A stretch of DNA of 64,000 nt from CAIZGX01 sp046048875 (GTDB lineage Bacteria; Bacteroidota; Bacteroidia; Flavobacteriales_D; Sanyastnellaceae), in contig JBJOFG010000013.1 in NCBI GenBank assembly GCA_046048875.1, positions 186,001 through 250,000 of the forward strand, in the 5' to 3' direction. Every line of letters begins with the position of its first letter. Position 1 is the stretch's first letter. A program made the position numbers and the translations under genes. Below are positions 1-10,000 of this stretch, in pieces. The notes beneath the pieces are model-generated. The model saw only the letters and a list, made by a program, of their open reading frames with translations, had not been told where the DNA came from and ran no database searches.

Positions 1-1747
1 GAATCCATTGGAAATCTTCCGAGACAGATGCTGCAGATGCCCCACAACCGTTGAAAGCTGTAACACGCCAAGAATATGTTTTTCCCTCAGCAAATGCAAA
101 ATTGAAAGGTAAAATGGCGAAGTTGTTAGTTTCTGTAGAACTATATATGATGTTTCCAAACGTTGCATCGTTTTCAGAAATTTCAAACAAATACGAGGTT
201 GCTGAGGGAGCAGCAGTCCAATTGAATTGATAGTCTGATGCATTGTATTGAATGGTCGGAGGAACCGATAACAAAGTTGGTGCAGTCGGGGCAGAGCCAA
301 TGCTAATTGAAAAGAACAAGTCATAGGATTCTCCAAAAGTGGTTAGCAATTGCAATGTGCAATTGTAATTTCCCGAAGGAACGGTTCCTAAATTAGAGAT
401 TACGATTTCATAGTTGCCAGTTGCTCCAATGTTCACTCCACTGAATACCGGAAATCCTGGTATCCCTGTAATATTAGCAGTGAGAGGAAATTGAAGATCG
501 GCATTTATTTTCAACAGAAGGGTATCTGCTGACTGTCCACAAGCATTTAAATTATTGCTTTGCAAATAGAGGAGAGTAGGGCGAAGGACAAAGAAGCCAT
601 CGTACATACTTGTGGCCAAATTTACTCCACTCGGTAAGTAAGGATAATTACTCCAGGTTCCACTAAATTGAGGGTTATCGTTATTTGGAAAAACATCAAA
701 ATATCCAACTTCATTCAATATTCCAGAGCTAACGCGTGATGCGTCTAAAATTCGAACGCCGCTTCTATAATTACTCTCATATACAAATTGATCTTTAACA
801 TAAAGATTATGGTCAATAGATGTATTGGTACTTAAGTAGTAGTTCATGTATCCGATATTATCCAAATCGGAAAAATCGAAAATGTGAGTGCGAGTTGTTG
901 TACCCAAGTTCTGCTCATCAAGTTCATCATTCACTAGATAGTGGGCCATGTCTTTGGTGAACCAACCTTGGTGAGTGTAACCACTTTCTGGATAATCGTA
1001 ATTGTCCAGAAATATGATATCAGTCGGATCACTAACATTTAAGGTAACAACTCCCCATCCACTATTACCGTTGCACGCCACAACGATTACATCGCCTTGG
1101 TGGTTGACATCAGGACCGTTGTATGTCAAAATTGTACCGTCGTGTGTATATCCGGCATCTTGATAACCACCAACCAAAATTGGGACGAGTGGATTGGATA
1201 TATCAACGAGATGTGGTCCACCATTAAACGTATTTGTTCCCATCGCCATTAATATCTTACTTTCAGGATCTATAGCAATAGTGTGTGAATTTCCAAATCC
1301 GCCGTAATAGGCTGTTTCAACAAAAGAAGTTGGTGAAGTGACATTATCCAATTGAAGTAAATCAAATACTTGAAGACCATGTCCACTTGCTTCACTTCCA
1401 ACAAAACAGTAATGATCTAAAGTTTCTACATCACGCCATAGGCTGTTGTTGGTGTGAGAGGGTAGAGTGCCTAAATAGATTGGAGCAGTTGCATTAGAAA
1501 TATCAACAAATGCAATACCGTTTGAAACACCAACTAAAGCATACTCCTTTCCTGAGACTGGGCTTACCCATCCCCAGACGTCATTCGTATTGTCATTGTT
1601 TTGATTCGCTCCCATCTCAGCAAGTGTCATGTGCGAGAGTAGGTCAACATTGTCGCAAGGATAAATTCCAGCCATACCGCCAACACATGGTTGGGCTATA
1701 CTAAGAGTTGATGAGAAAATAAAGAGAGCAACGTAAATGTGTTTCAT
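1..1747 (-). CDS. choice-of-anchor B family secreted protein (3' end outside window)
   Basis: About 582 residues are visible; the reading frame runs off the left edge, so the C terminus is missing. The ATG at 1747-1745 opens a signal peptide (MKHIYVALFIFSS...SIAQ). The body has the features of the choice-of-anchor B family: an early NDVWGW/KEYALVG segment, then propeller-like repeats with LVDISNP, HTIAID, THQGWFT and DHNLYV motifs (about residues 40-370). A fibronectin-III-like domain (SWRVTAFNGCG) follows at the edge. In Bacteroidota these proteins usually end in a T9SS sorting domain, which would lie beyond base 1. Role unknown; probably a cell-surface or secreted protein. It stands behind a terminator and so is likely transcribed on its own. 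Confidence 0.85.
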   Translation of the reverse strand, partial: MKHIYVALFIFSSTLSIAQPCVGGMAGIYPCDNVDLLSHMTLAEMGANQNNDNTNDVWGWVSPVSGKEYALVGVSNGIAFVDISNATAPIYLGTLPSHTNNSLWRDVETLDHYCFVGSEASGHGLQVFDLLQLDNVTSPTSFVETAYYGGFGNSHTIAIDPESKILMAMGTNTFNGGPHLVDISNPLVPILVGGYQDAGYTHDGTILTYNGPDVNHQGDVIVVACNGNSGWGVVTLNVSDPTDIIFLDNYDYPESGYTHQGWFTKDMAHYLVNDELDEQNLGTTTRTHIFDFSDLDNIGYMNYYLSTNTSIDHNLYVKDQFVYESNYRSGVRILDASRVSSGILNEVGYFDVFPNNDNPQFSGTWSNYPYLPSGVNLATSMYDGFFVLRPTLLYLQSNNLNACGQSADTLLLKINADLQFPLTANITGIPGFPVFSGVNIGATGNYEIVISNLGTVPSGNYNCTLQLLTTFGESYDLFFSISIGSAPTAPTLLSVPPTIQYNASDYQFNWTAAPSATSYLFEISENDATFGNIIYSSTETNNFAILPFNFAFAEGKTYSWRVTAFNGCGASAASVSEDFQWI

Positions 1748-1778
1748 AATGAAATAATGTTAGGCGCAAGATAAAAAC

Positions 1779-1806
1779 AAAAAGCCCGGCAATAGCCGAG
1801 CTTTTT
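1779..1806. terminator. bidirectional rho-independent terminator
   Basis: Hairpin with AAAAAGC/GCTTTTT outer arms and CGGC/GCCG inner arms around an AATA loop, one C-A mismatch. It lies just past the glycosyltransferase stop (1833) on the minus strand and separates it from the next minus-strand gene. Confidence 0.8.
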
Positions 1807-1832
1807 GATATAATTACGTTTGAAGCGGAATC

Positions 1833-3377
1833 TTAGTTTGCCTTTGCGTGTTTAACGCTGTAATAGGTTACATAGAAGTATCCAATGGTTAGCATTAAGT
1901 GGAAAGGCATCAATCCGAAATCAGTCAATCGCGTTGCTCCATCTTTTTCTGAGAAACGAAGAATGAAAGGCCAAACCAATCCGCTTGCGAAATACAATAA
2001 CATAATAAATTCTAAGATGGTCAATGGTGAAATCTTTGGCGCACGATACTTTTTATCTGTCCAAGTTCCTTTCTTTCCAGTACTAATAGCAAACTTTGGC
2101 GTGCGAACAAAAGCTGATTTCTTTCCTGTTAAACCTTCAATAACTGCAACCGCATTGTGTAAAGAAAGTCCCATAGATACAGCTAAGAACAATGGGAAAT
2201 CAATAACAAAGCGTCCAAACTTTTGGAAAAATGGCATCGGCGGACGAGAAACCCAATAGAAGAATCCTAAAATGAAGAAACTCACCAAGAAAGCAGATGC
2301 TATTGCGAAATAAACAGAATAGTCATTCAATAATTCACCGTTGTAATAGTGCCATCCGTCGAAATAATGTTTAATGAATAACATAGGCATACTTAAAATT
2401 GAAGTGCCTAAAATGCTTAAGAACACAACGGAATTCATCAAGTGGAAACTCGCGTGAACTTTGTGCCCAAAACCCATATTCTTTGCGCGTAAAACTTTCC
2501 CTAAATTCTTTCTTGTACATTCAGCTGCACCTTTTGTCCAACGGAATTGTTGCGCTTTCAAGGCGTTCATTTCAGCAGGAAGTTCAGATGGAGAACCAAT
2601 CGCAGGAAGGTAAATGAAATTCCATCCCACCAATTGTGCACGGTAACTCAAGTCCAAATCTTCAGTAATCGTATCACTCTGCCATCCACCTGCATCGTAA
2701 ATTGCTTCTTTTCTCCAAACTCCAGCTGTTCCGTTGAAGTTAATATAATGGCTTGAATAGTTACGTCCGATTTGTTCAACAGTGAAGTGAGCATCTAATC
2801 CGAATGCTTGTAGACGTGTCAAAAGCGAGTAATCTTCATTCAAATGTTCCCAACGCGTTTGAACAACTGCGATTTTTTCTCCAGCATAGAAGTAGGGGAT
2901 GGTCTGACGTAAAAAGTCCTTTCTAGGAACAAAGTCAGCATCGAAAATAGCAGTGAATTCACCTTTCGAAATATCTAGACCGTAAGCCAAAGCTCCTGCC
3001 TTAAATCCTTTGCGATCTTCTCTTCGAATATGTTGAATGTCAATTCCAAGCTTTTGTTTTTCTGCAATTAACTTAGCCGCAATTTCTACAGATTCATCGT
3101 TTCCGTCATCAAGTACTTGAATTTCTAGTCTGTTACGTGGGTAATCAAATTCACAAACAGCGTTGATCAAACGCTCAATAACATACATCTCGTTAAAAAC
3201 TGGAAGTTGCACCGTTACATATGGCAAATCTTCCTCAGCAATAACAGGCATTTGGCGTTTGCGCTTGCTCTTTTTCACGAATTGAACCGCCAAATTCAAT
3301 TGCACCAATGAGTAGAAAAAGATAAAAATTAAAAAGAAACCGTAAAGACAAATTGCGGTAAATGCAAGTGTATTCAA
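1833..3377 (-). CDS. family 2 glycosyltransferase, cellulose-synthase-like, membrane-bound
   Basis: 514 residues. An N-terminal membrane segment (about 5-30) precedes a GT-A catalytic domain with the full processive GT2 signature: DDG at 90-92, DAD at 146-148, TED at 238-240 and QQFRW at 276-280. Several membrane segments follow between about 305 and 505, with no PilZ domain. This matches the cellulose synthase catalytic subunit-like proteins common in Bacteroidota, which polymerise or transfer sugars across the inner membrane. No bcs partner genes lie nearby, so the product (beta-glucan, mannan or glycolipid) cannot be told. Transcribed alone or with the upstream SIMPL gene (87-base gap) and ended by the hairpin at 1779-1806. 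Confidence 0.88.
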   Translation of the reverse strand: MNTLAFTAICLYGFFLIFIFFYSLVQLNLAVQFVKKSKRKRQMPVIAEEDLPYVTVQLPVFNEMYVIERLINAVCEFDYPRNRLEIQVLDDGNDESVEIAAKLIAEKQKLGIDIQHIRREDRKGFKAGALAYGLDISKGEFTAIFDADFVPRKDFLRQTIPYFYAGEKIAVVQTRWEHLNEDYSLLTRLQAFGLDAHFTVEQIGRNYSSHYINFNGTAGVWRKEAIYDAGGWQSDTITEDLDLSYRAQLVGWNFIYLPAIGSPSELPAEMNALKAQQFRWTKGAAECTRKNLGKVLRAKNMGFGHKVHASFHLMNSVVFLSILGTSILSMPMLFIKHYFDGWHYYNGELLNDYSVYFAIASAFLVSFFILGFFYWVSRPPMPFFQKFGRFVIDFPLFLAVSMGLSLHNAVAVIEGLTGKKSAFVRTPKFAISTGKKGTWTDKKYRAPKISPLTILEFIMLLYFASGLVWPFILRFSEKDGATRLTDFGLMPFHLMLTIGYFYVTYYSVKHAKAN

Positions 3378-3464
3378 TGTGTTGAGGGTTTAGTTAGGTG
3401 GCGAAAATACGGCTAAAGCCACATTCGATAAAAACTTTTATAAAGATCTTGAAACAATGAGGTG

Positions 3465-4211
3465 TTAATCAATCTCGAAATTCAATTGCATCGTAATAGA
3501 TGCAGTCTTTCTTCGAGATGAAGTATTGAAGGCACCACCCCAAGAGTAATCCTCATCGCTATTCTGACCTACAATCTGAAATATGCCCATCTCAGCGCTT
3601 TGTAAATTTCCGAGAGCACCTCCCGAAGACTGAGCAATCTTTTCAGCACGCAGGCGAGCATCTGCTGTAGCTTCAGAAACCATTTCGATTTTCAATTCTG
3701 CTAATTTAGTATAGTAGAACTCGGGACTTTCAGAATAGAATTCAACACCCGATGCAATCAACTCAGTAACCTCACGAGAGATTTGTTCAACCTTTGAAAC
3801 TTCAGAAGATTCAATTGTAACCATTTGAGAAAGGCTGTAGCCAGTCAAAACAGATCCGATGATATCACCTTCTGAATTACGAATGTCGTCATAATTCTTA
3901 TTGATTTCCATCGCAGAAAAAACGATTTCACCTTCTTGAATTCCTTTTCCAGTAAGATAATTTTTAATCGTATTGCGATCAGCTTCTAGCGCGGCAGAAG
4001 CGGCCGCTAGGTCGTTGCTTGTTTTTGAGAATGAACCACGCCAAACAATTAGATCTGAATCGAAATTGCGACTACCCATTCCTGTAACATGGATGACATT
4101 TTCCTTTGCATTTCTATCGCGATAGCCTTTCATGAAAACGTATGCAGATAGAATTACACATATTCCAACAGCCAATGAAGCGAATACGCGAGCGTTTAAT
4201 ATTGATTTCAT
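3465..4211 (-). CDS. SIMPL domain-containing protein (DUF541)
   Basis: 248 residues with one N-terminal membrane anchor (about 9-27) and a SIMPL/DUF541 body: VTGMGSRNFDSDLIVW at the start of the domain, YSLSQMVTIES in the middle and DARLRAEKIAQSSGG near the end, all typical of the family. Family members sit in the periplasm or on the envelope; their function is poorly defined, with links to oxidative stress and signalling. The start ATG lies only about 12 bases to the left of the terminator of the starch operon, so the gene should have its own promoter, but no clear TAnnTTTG box is visible. Confidence 0.85.
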   Translation of the reverse strand: MKSILNARVFASLAVGICVILSAYVFMKGYRDRNAKENVIHVTGMGSRNFDSDLIVWRGSFSKTSNDLAAASAALEADRNTIKNYLTGKGIQEGEIVFSAMEINKNYDDIRNSEGDIIGSVLTGYSLSQMVTIESSEVSKVEQISREVTELIASGVEFYSESPEFYYTKLAELKIEMVSEATADARLRAEKIAQSSGGALGNLQSAEMGIFQIVGQNSDEDYSWGGAFNTSSRRKTASITMQLNFEID

Positions 4212-4225
4212 AGTTCGAATGTAAA

Positions 4226-4258
4226 CAAAAAAAAGAGGTGAAAAACGTTCACCTCTTT
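4226..4258 (-). terminator. rho-independent terminator of the starch utilisation operon
   Basis: An 11-bp perfect stem (AAAGAGGTGAA with TTCACCTCTTT, loop AAACG) is followed on the minus strand by a run of eight T. It lies 18 bases past the last gene of the operon (stop at 4276). Confidence 0.85.
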
Positions 4259-4275
4259 AATCATCTAAAATTTAA

Positions 4276-5103
4276 TTATTGGCAATCCAATGGATAATAG
4301 TATTGATAGGGTGGAGGGTTTGGGGTATACCCAGGCTTCACAATATAGAATCCAATTTTAGTAATGGTGGACCCTTCAGGAATTGGAAGGAAATCTTCAG
4401 GTATAAACGTTTTTCTGAATTTACCAGGAGTAACTTCTGTCATTTTTAACGATGGGGTAGAAGTCACGTTGGCAATGGGGGCCACATCGAAGAAGGTAAA
4501 TGTACCTGTAAAGGCACGAAGGAAAATGTAACACTCATCAGCACCTAAATTTTGAAGATTTGCATCTGTTTCTTGAGTGTTATCATAAGTAATGCTGAAG
4601 AAATCATCTTGCTTCGAAGCTTCAGGGAAGAAGCAAATGCGGTCAGCACACAAAGCTGGAACAATGTCAACATGTAAGTCTTCTGTTTTAGCTTCACCAA
4701 CACCATCAGAACCGTAGGCATTTCCATTCTTCAATTTCGCTAAACACGAAATACCGTTTTGATAAAGTTGCAAAGGCGTACAGGCATAGTAAGTGGTCGG
4801 AACCATTGTCATTTTGTACAAAAGCCCACTTACGTGTGTCAAAAGCATACAGTTATTTGAATTGCCCCAATCACCATTTCCACATGATGGTCCGGCCGGT
4901 TGCCATGTCCACATGTAAACCGAATCCACTTCTTCGGGGTGATTACCTAAAATTGTCTTCAACCCACCTGTTGTTTGAGCAACGTCAATGTACAAGTCCA
5001 TTGTTGCGTTTGCATTGGTTGGAGAAGGGAATACGAAAGCCGCTTGTGAATATCCCACAAGAGAAATGGCTAACGCGGTAAGTGTAAATAATATCTTTTT
5101 CAT
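4276..5103 (-). CDS. secreted SusE-position protein of the starch locus, duplicated module (DUF4961-like)
   Basis: 275 residues with a type I signal peptide (MKKILFTLTALAISLVGYSQA) and no lipobox Cys. The mature protein appears to hold two copies of one module: the first around residues 20-140 (VYMWTW ... CMLLTHVSGLLYKMTMVPTTYY), the second around 170-270 (CYIFLRAF ... LKMTEVTPGKFRKTFIPEDF ... IGFYIVKPG). The same pattern recurs at the N terminus of the amylase at the head of the operon. Last gene of the starch operon, 2 bases past the preceding stop. Position and the shared module suggest a glycan-binding role at the surface, like SusE/SusF; this is inference. DUF4961 is my best guess at the family name. 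Confidence 0.6.
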   Translation of the reverse strand: MKKILFTLTALAISLVGYSQAAFVFPSPTNANATMDLYIDVAQTTGGLKTILGNHPEEVDSVYMWTWQPAGPSCGNGDWGNSNNCMLLTHVSGLLYKMTMVPTTYYACTPLQLYQNGISCLAKLKNGNAYGSDGVGEAKTEDLHVDIVPALCADRICFFPEASKQDDFFSITYDNTQETDANLQNLGADECYIFLRAFTGTFTFFDVAPIANVTSTPSLKMTEVTPGKFRKTFIPEDFLPIPEGSTITKIGFYIVKPGYTPNPPPYQYYYPLDCQ

Positions 5104-5105
5104 GA

Positions 5106-5591
5106 TTAAATGCGTTGGAAGTTAAACTTATAAATCACATTCTTGAATCCGTCAGAACAAACTCTATGATATTGCAATCCCATGTTTTCGCTCGTAGGAA
5201 GTACCATATTCCCTAAAAACAACTCTAAGGTATCATTTGCATTCATAAGTGTTATGGTTGAAGGAGCAAGATTGTCATCCAACTCCCACGTTCCGCTGGT
5301 ACCAAAGAAGTTCTTTCCTTCTGTAATGGTCACAGAATAAGTCTGTGTGGGAACATCCAAGGTAATGCGCATTGGTTCTACACCAGTTACCAAATAGAAC
5401 TCGCTTAGATCACGTTCTTCGAGCACTGGATTATTCGGATCTTGCTGAATGAAAGAGGTTAACTCCCACGTTCCACCCATTCCTTGCAACTTATCTGAGG
5501 CTTCTCCTAACTCTCCTGTAATTTCTGGCTTACACCCAGAAAACAACCCAATAGCCAAAGCCATCATGAAGAATAGTTTTACTGATTTCAT
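5106..5591 (-). CDS. DUF5004-like lipoprotein of the starch locus
   Basis: 161 residues from the ATG at 5591, which opens a clear lipoprotein signal (MKSVKLFFMMALAIGLFSGC, lipobox LFSGC). A longer reading from 5741 would run into the SusD gene and has no signal, so the inner start is chosen. The lipocalin-like body (GGTWELTSF at the start, GTSGTWELDD in the middle, YKFNF at the end) fits DUF5004 proteins that accompany SusCD in flavobacterial alpha-glucan loci. Probably exposed on the outer membrane; function unproven. Lies 52 bases after the SusD stop. Confidence 0.65.
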   Translation of the reverse strand: MKSVKLFFMMALAIGLFSGCKPEITGELGEASDKLQGMGGTWELTSFIQQDPNNPVLEERDLSEFYLVTGVEPMRITLDVPTQTYSVTITEGKNFFGTSGTWELDDNLAPSTITLMNANDTLELFLGNMVLPTSENMGLQYHRVCSDGFKNVIYKFNFQRI

Positions 5592-5643
5592 ATCTTTTTT
5601 TTTTAATATTCGTTTAAATACAGGCGAAAAATTTTTCGCCCTT

Positions 5644-7026
5644 TTAATTGCAACCTCCTTCAGGATTACCAACAAATAACGCAGAAGTGAATTCACTGTT
5701 CGGGAATTGAAGTGCCATACCTGGACAGTTCCAAGGGGCATTGCGAACGGTAATGTTTTCGCCTTTAGCTCCCATGCGCTTCAATTGATTGATCCATTTT
5801 CCTTCACCCATTGTCTCAATGCGGTATTCTCTGCGCGCTGCCGCGATAACTTCTGCAGCAGTAGAAGAAGATGAAAGGTCATTTAAACCAGCTCCAAATG
5901 CACGATCACGAACATCGTTAATATCATTTATAGCTATCGATAAATCTCCACCCATTTCACCTATACATTCCGCACGAATCAATTTCAATTCAGTCAAGTA
6001 AATAATTGGAATGTTGAAGAACACTTTGTCTTCAAAGCGAAGATTTTTGTATTTTCCTCCGCTGGACTGCATCCAACCTAAACGATCATCGGCACTGTTC
6101 AAGTTAGTGAATTGGTACAATTCATTGGAGAACATCAAGTTTGGAGGAAGGGCTCCACCAGCGTTGTAGTTACCAATGAAGTTGTCAGTACGCTGATCAA
6201 TGTTAGCATCACCGGGGTTAGAGCTAACGATTCCAAAAACTGTTTCTGGATTTACTTCAGGATTTGTAGGAAAACGATCCAATGTATCGCTCATAGTGTA
6301 CATTCCAGAATTGATTACCAATGAAGCATATTGTTCAGCCTGAACATAATTATTCATTTGGAAGTAAACCATAGCCATTAACCCGGCGGCCGCGTTCTTT
6401 GTTGCGTAATTGCCATTAGTTTCAGGAAGGTTAGCATAAGCGTATTCCAAGTCTTCTAGGATAAATTCATAAGACTCACCAACAGTGCTTCTCGCAAGAG
6501 GTTCGTTGCTGGCTTCTCTTCTTAAAATAATACCTAGATGTGTATTGTTAGGAGTTGAACCATAGGGTTGTGCCCAAATTTTAACAACATTGAAGTGACA
6601 AAAAGCTCGAATGAATTTTGCTTCAGCCTCCATGCGTGTGCGCTCAGTTTCTGATAAGCCGTCAATCAAGTCGAAATTTTTCATCAATGAATTACAACGA
6701 TAAATAGCGTAATAGAAATCACCATACGTACCGTTCGTAGTCGGAGTGAAGAAGTTTGTTTCACGATTGTAAACCGCGTTGAAATCTAAACCGTTTGGTT
6801 CAGCCATGTTGTCTGACATTAATTCACAAATGTTCTGATATTTTCCATCGAACAAGTTTGCAATTACGTCGTAACAACTGTTTAATAGTCGCTGAGCATC
6901 ATCAGGTGTATTCAAAGCATCTTCCGCTAAAATGGCACCCTCAGGTGGATATTCTAACATTTTCTCACAAGAGGCAATTCCAAGAGCTAATCCAATAGCT
7001 AAAATGAAGTATGATATCTTTTTCAT
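5644..7026 (-). CDS. SusD/RagB family nutrient-binding outer membrane lipoprotein
   Basis: 460 residues. Lipoprotein signal MKKISYFILAIGLALGIASC, then a TPR-rich SusD fold: YYAIYRCNSLMKNF, EAKFIRAFCHFNVVKIWAQPYG near 135-155, TVGESYEFILEDLEYAYANLP, AAAGLMAMVYFQMNNY, and IYLTELKLIRAE near the C terminus. SusD proteins sit as a lid on the SusC transporter and bind oligosaccharides at the surface. Starts 11 bases after the SusC stop, as in nearly every SusCD pair. The neighbouring GH13 amylase points to starch or maltodextrins as the ligand. Confidence 0.93.
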   Translation of the reverse strand: MKKISYFILAIGLALGIASCEKMLEYPPEGAILAEDALNTPDDAQRLLNSCYDVIANLFDGKYQNICELMSDNMAEPNGLDFNAVYNRETNFFTPTTNGTYGDFYYAIYRCNSLMKNFDLIDGLSETERTRMEAEAKFIRAFCHFNVVKIWAQPYGSTPNNTHLGIILRREASNEPLARSTVGESYEFILEDLEYAYANLPETNGNYATKNAAAGLMAMVYFQMNNYVQAEQYASLVINSGMYTMSDTLDRFPTNPEVNPETVFGIVSSNPGDANIDQRTDNFIGNYNAGGALPPNLMFSNELYQFTNLNSADDRLGWMQSSGGKYKNLRFEDKVFFNIPIIYLTELKLIRAECIGEMGGDLSIAINDINDVRDRAFGAGLNDLSSSSTAAEVIAAARREYRIETMGEGKWINQLKRMGAKGENITVRNAPWNCPGMALQFPNSEFTSALFVGNPEGGCN

Positions 7027-7037
7027 GTTCGTTCGAA

Positions 7038-10000
7038 TTAGAAGTTAGCGTTTAAGCGAATGTTGAAGCTACGCTCTTGCATTGGCGTTAAGTAAGTTAC
7101 GTTTGGACTTAAGTTTCTGTCTTGCGCGTTTTCAAAGTCACGAACCACTTCAGGATCTAAACCTGGGAAATTCGTAATCGTGAACAAGTTGGTAACGCTT
7201 ACACCAATGTTCAATCCAGTCATTTTCATTTTCTTTGTCACTTCATTCGGGAAAGTGTAATCCAATGACAAGTTTCTCAAACGCATGTAGTTTGCTTTAT
7301 ACATGAACAATGAAGTATTCCACCAAGGGAACCCATCCGGCAAGCCGTAAGTTGTTTCATCCAATGTTAATCTTCCAAAAGTAGACTCATCGCCAGGAGC
7401 AGTCCAACGATCTAAAATTTCTTCACGCATGTTCCAGCTGGTTACAACTCCTAATTGACGTTTTGCACTTGAATCGAAGATGCGTGCACCAAGGCTGTAT
7501 GTGAACAAGGCTGAAAGACTGAAATTCTTCCACCCGAATGTCTGAGTTAATCCACCCATCATTTTAGGTAAACCATTACCTACATAATTACGAATGCTGT
7601 TATCGTAATCAGTGGTGTAATTGCCTTCTGGTGTAATGTATACAGGTAAACCAGATTGTGAATCAATGTGACTAAATGAAACGAGATAGAAAGAACCAAT
7701 TGGCTTTCCAACTAATACACGAGAGTCATTGGTTCCTCCTGAAACCGCATCTGGAGTGTAGTCTCCAATACTTACTAGTTCGTTGTAGTTGTATGAGAAA
7801 TTCGCACTTGTACGAGCGGTAAAATTGCTTGATTTAGTCCAGTTAACCACGGTTGTCAATTCAATACCTTGATTTAACACTTCTGCTACGTTATCCCAGA
7901 AATTCGTAAATCCTGTGCTTGCTGGAAGACTTACATTCATAAGTACATCACGGCTGTATTTTCTATACCCTTCCAAAGTAACTGTCAAACGATCTTGCCA
8001 GAAACCAGTTTCCAATGCAACTGAGAAGTTGTTTGTAGTTTCCCATTTCAAGTTAGCATTACCTGCTTGAGTAGGGAAGAGGATAGGGTTTTGATTGTAA
8101 TAGATACCGTTGTTAGACGCACTATACAATGCGTATTGTGCGTTTGCAGGAATATCAGAGTTACCCGTTAATCCATAACTTGCACGAAGCTTCATGTAGT
8201 TAATGGTCTTGTTATCTTTCAAGAAACCTTCTTCAGAAATAATCCATCCCAACGATGCAGATGGAAAATTACCGAATTTGTTATTCACCCCGAAACGTGA
8301 ACTTCCATCGCGACGAACACTTGCTTCGAAGAAATACTTCGATTTGTAGTTCATGTTGTACTTAGCGAAGAAACCAAGAAAGCTGAATTGACTTGGATTA
8401 CCAACATTACGTACACGTGTTTCTGGTGTATTCTCTACGTCAGAGAATTCCGCAACAGTTTCGTCTAGATTTGGAATGTAATCATTTACAAATTCAGTCT
8501 TTGAATGTTGCAACTCATGACCGATAAGAATAGAAGCATTCAATTCTGGCTTGATCTCTTTGCTGTATTCAGCAGTAAGGTTATAACTGTAGTTACGAAC
8601 CAAACGCTGATCGTTGCTGAAACTTCCCTGTCCATTCGATAAATCGAAAGTAGCAGGAGTTAATCTATTTTCACCAATGTGCATCCAGTCCATACCACCG
8701 GTTGCAATAATGAACAAGTTCTTTTTCGGCATGTAAATCAATCGTCCTGTGTTGATCACACGATCTTCAACAGTCGTCCAACGCAATTGCTCTCTGTAGG
8801 CAACCGGATTCTTAACATTTCCAAACTCATCTCTCCAATAGAAGAAATCGCCTGGATTATTTAATACTTCGCCTGCAGCATTATAGGTTGTGTCTGTGTG
8901 ATAAACAGGGTAGTAAGGCAGTGCGTTAGACATTGCATCTCCCAATCCACCCGACCAAGCTGCATCCACACGCTTGTTTAATCCGCGAGTTCCTGAAAGT
9001 GATAAGTTCAATCTTAACTTGTCTCCTAATCTGAACTCTGGATTTACACGAGCTGAAATACGCTTGTAACTGTTTCCTTTTAGAAAACTTTGGTTGTCGT
9101 CATAGCCAACCGAGAAAAATACACTGTGCTTCTTTCCGCCGTATCTGGCCGAAAAGTTTGTTCCGTATTTGTTTCCTCGACCTACTGTTTCACTCACCCA
9201 ATCTGTATCGGTAAGTCCTGCTCTCATATACGCCTCTTTTCGTGTAGCAGCATCGTCCGTTGCGGTTGTTAAATTTGGCAACCAAACATATCCCGTTCCT
9301 CCATCATTTTCCCATGCCTCCTGACGAATTCGCAAATACTCTTCAGTATTTAACATATTTGGGCGTGAGGCAGGAGTGGAAATTCCTGCATTCATTCCGT
9401 AATCGAATTTCCAACCTTTTTCCTTAGCGCGTTTAGTTGTTATGATGATTACACCATTCGCAGCGCGAGAACCGTATTCCCCAGCAGCGGCAGCATCTTT
9501 ACGAACTTCGACTTTTTCAATATCGTTTGGATTAATGGTCGCAAGCGGGTTATTGTTCAAAGCTCCGCTGTTTCCACGTAAGAAATAATCTTGGGTCATT
9601 GGAATACCATCAATAATGTACAAAGGGTCACCTCCGGCAGAAACCGAAGCCGTTCCGCGAATACGTATCAACGAACCTGCGCCAGCGATACCAGAACCTT
9701 GAGAAACTTGCAAACCGGCTGCTTGACCTTGAAGTGCCGCCTCGAAACTAGGTGTGCGAATGGCGCTAATGTCTTTACCACTAATTTTTGCAATAGATCC
9801 TGTACTTGGACGATTACGTTCAACACCATAGCCAATGATTTCAATATTGTCCAAGGTTAATGATCCTGAACTTAACTTGAAGTTTTGCTTAACATCTGCA
9901 TTTCCTACAGTAACTGTTTTAAATAAGGTTGTAAAGTTTAGAGCCTTAACTTCAATTTCGAATGTTCCAGATCCCGTCTTTAAGGTGTAGTTTCCAACTT

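Noticed and set aside
5592..5741. Longer start for the DUF5004-like lipoprotein
   Set aside because: It overlaps the susD 3' end and would bury the lipoprotein signal inside the protein.
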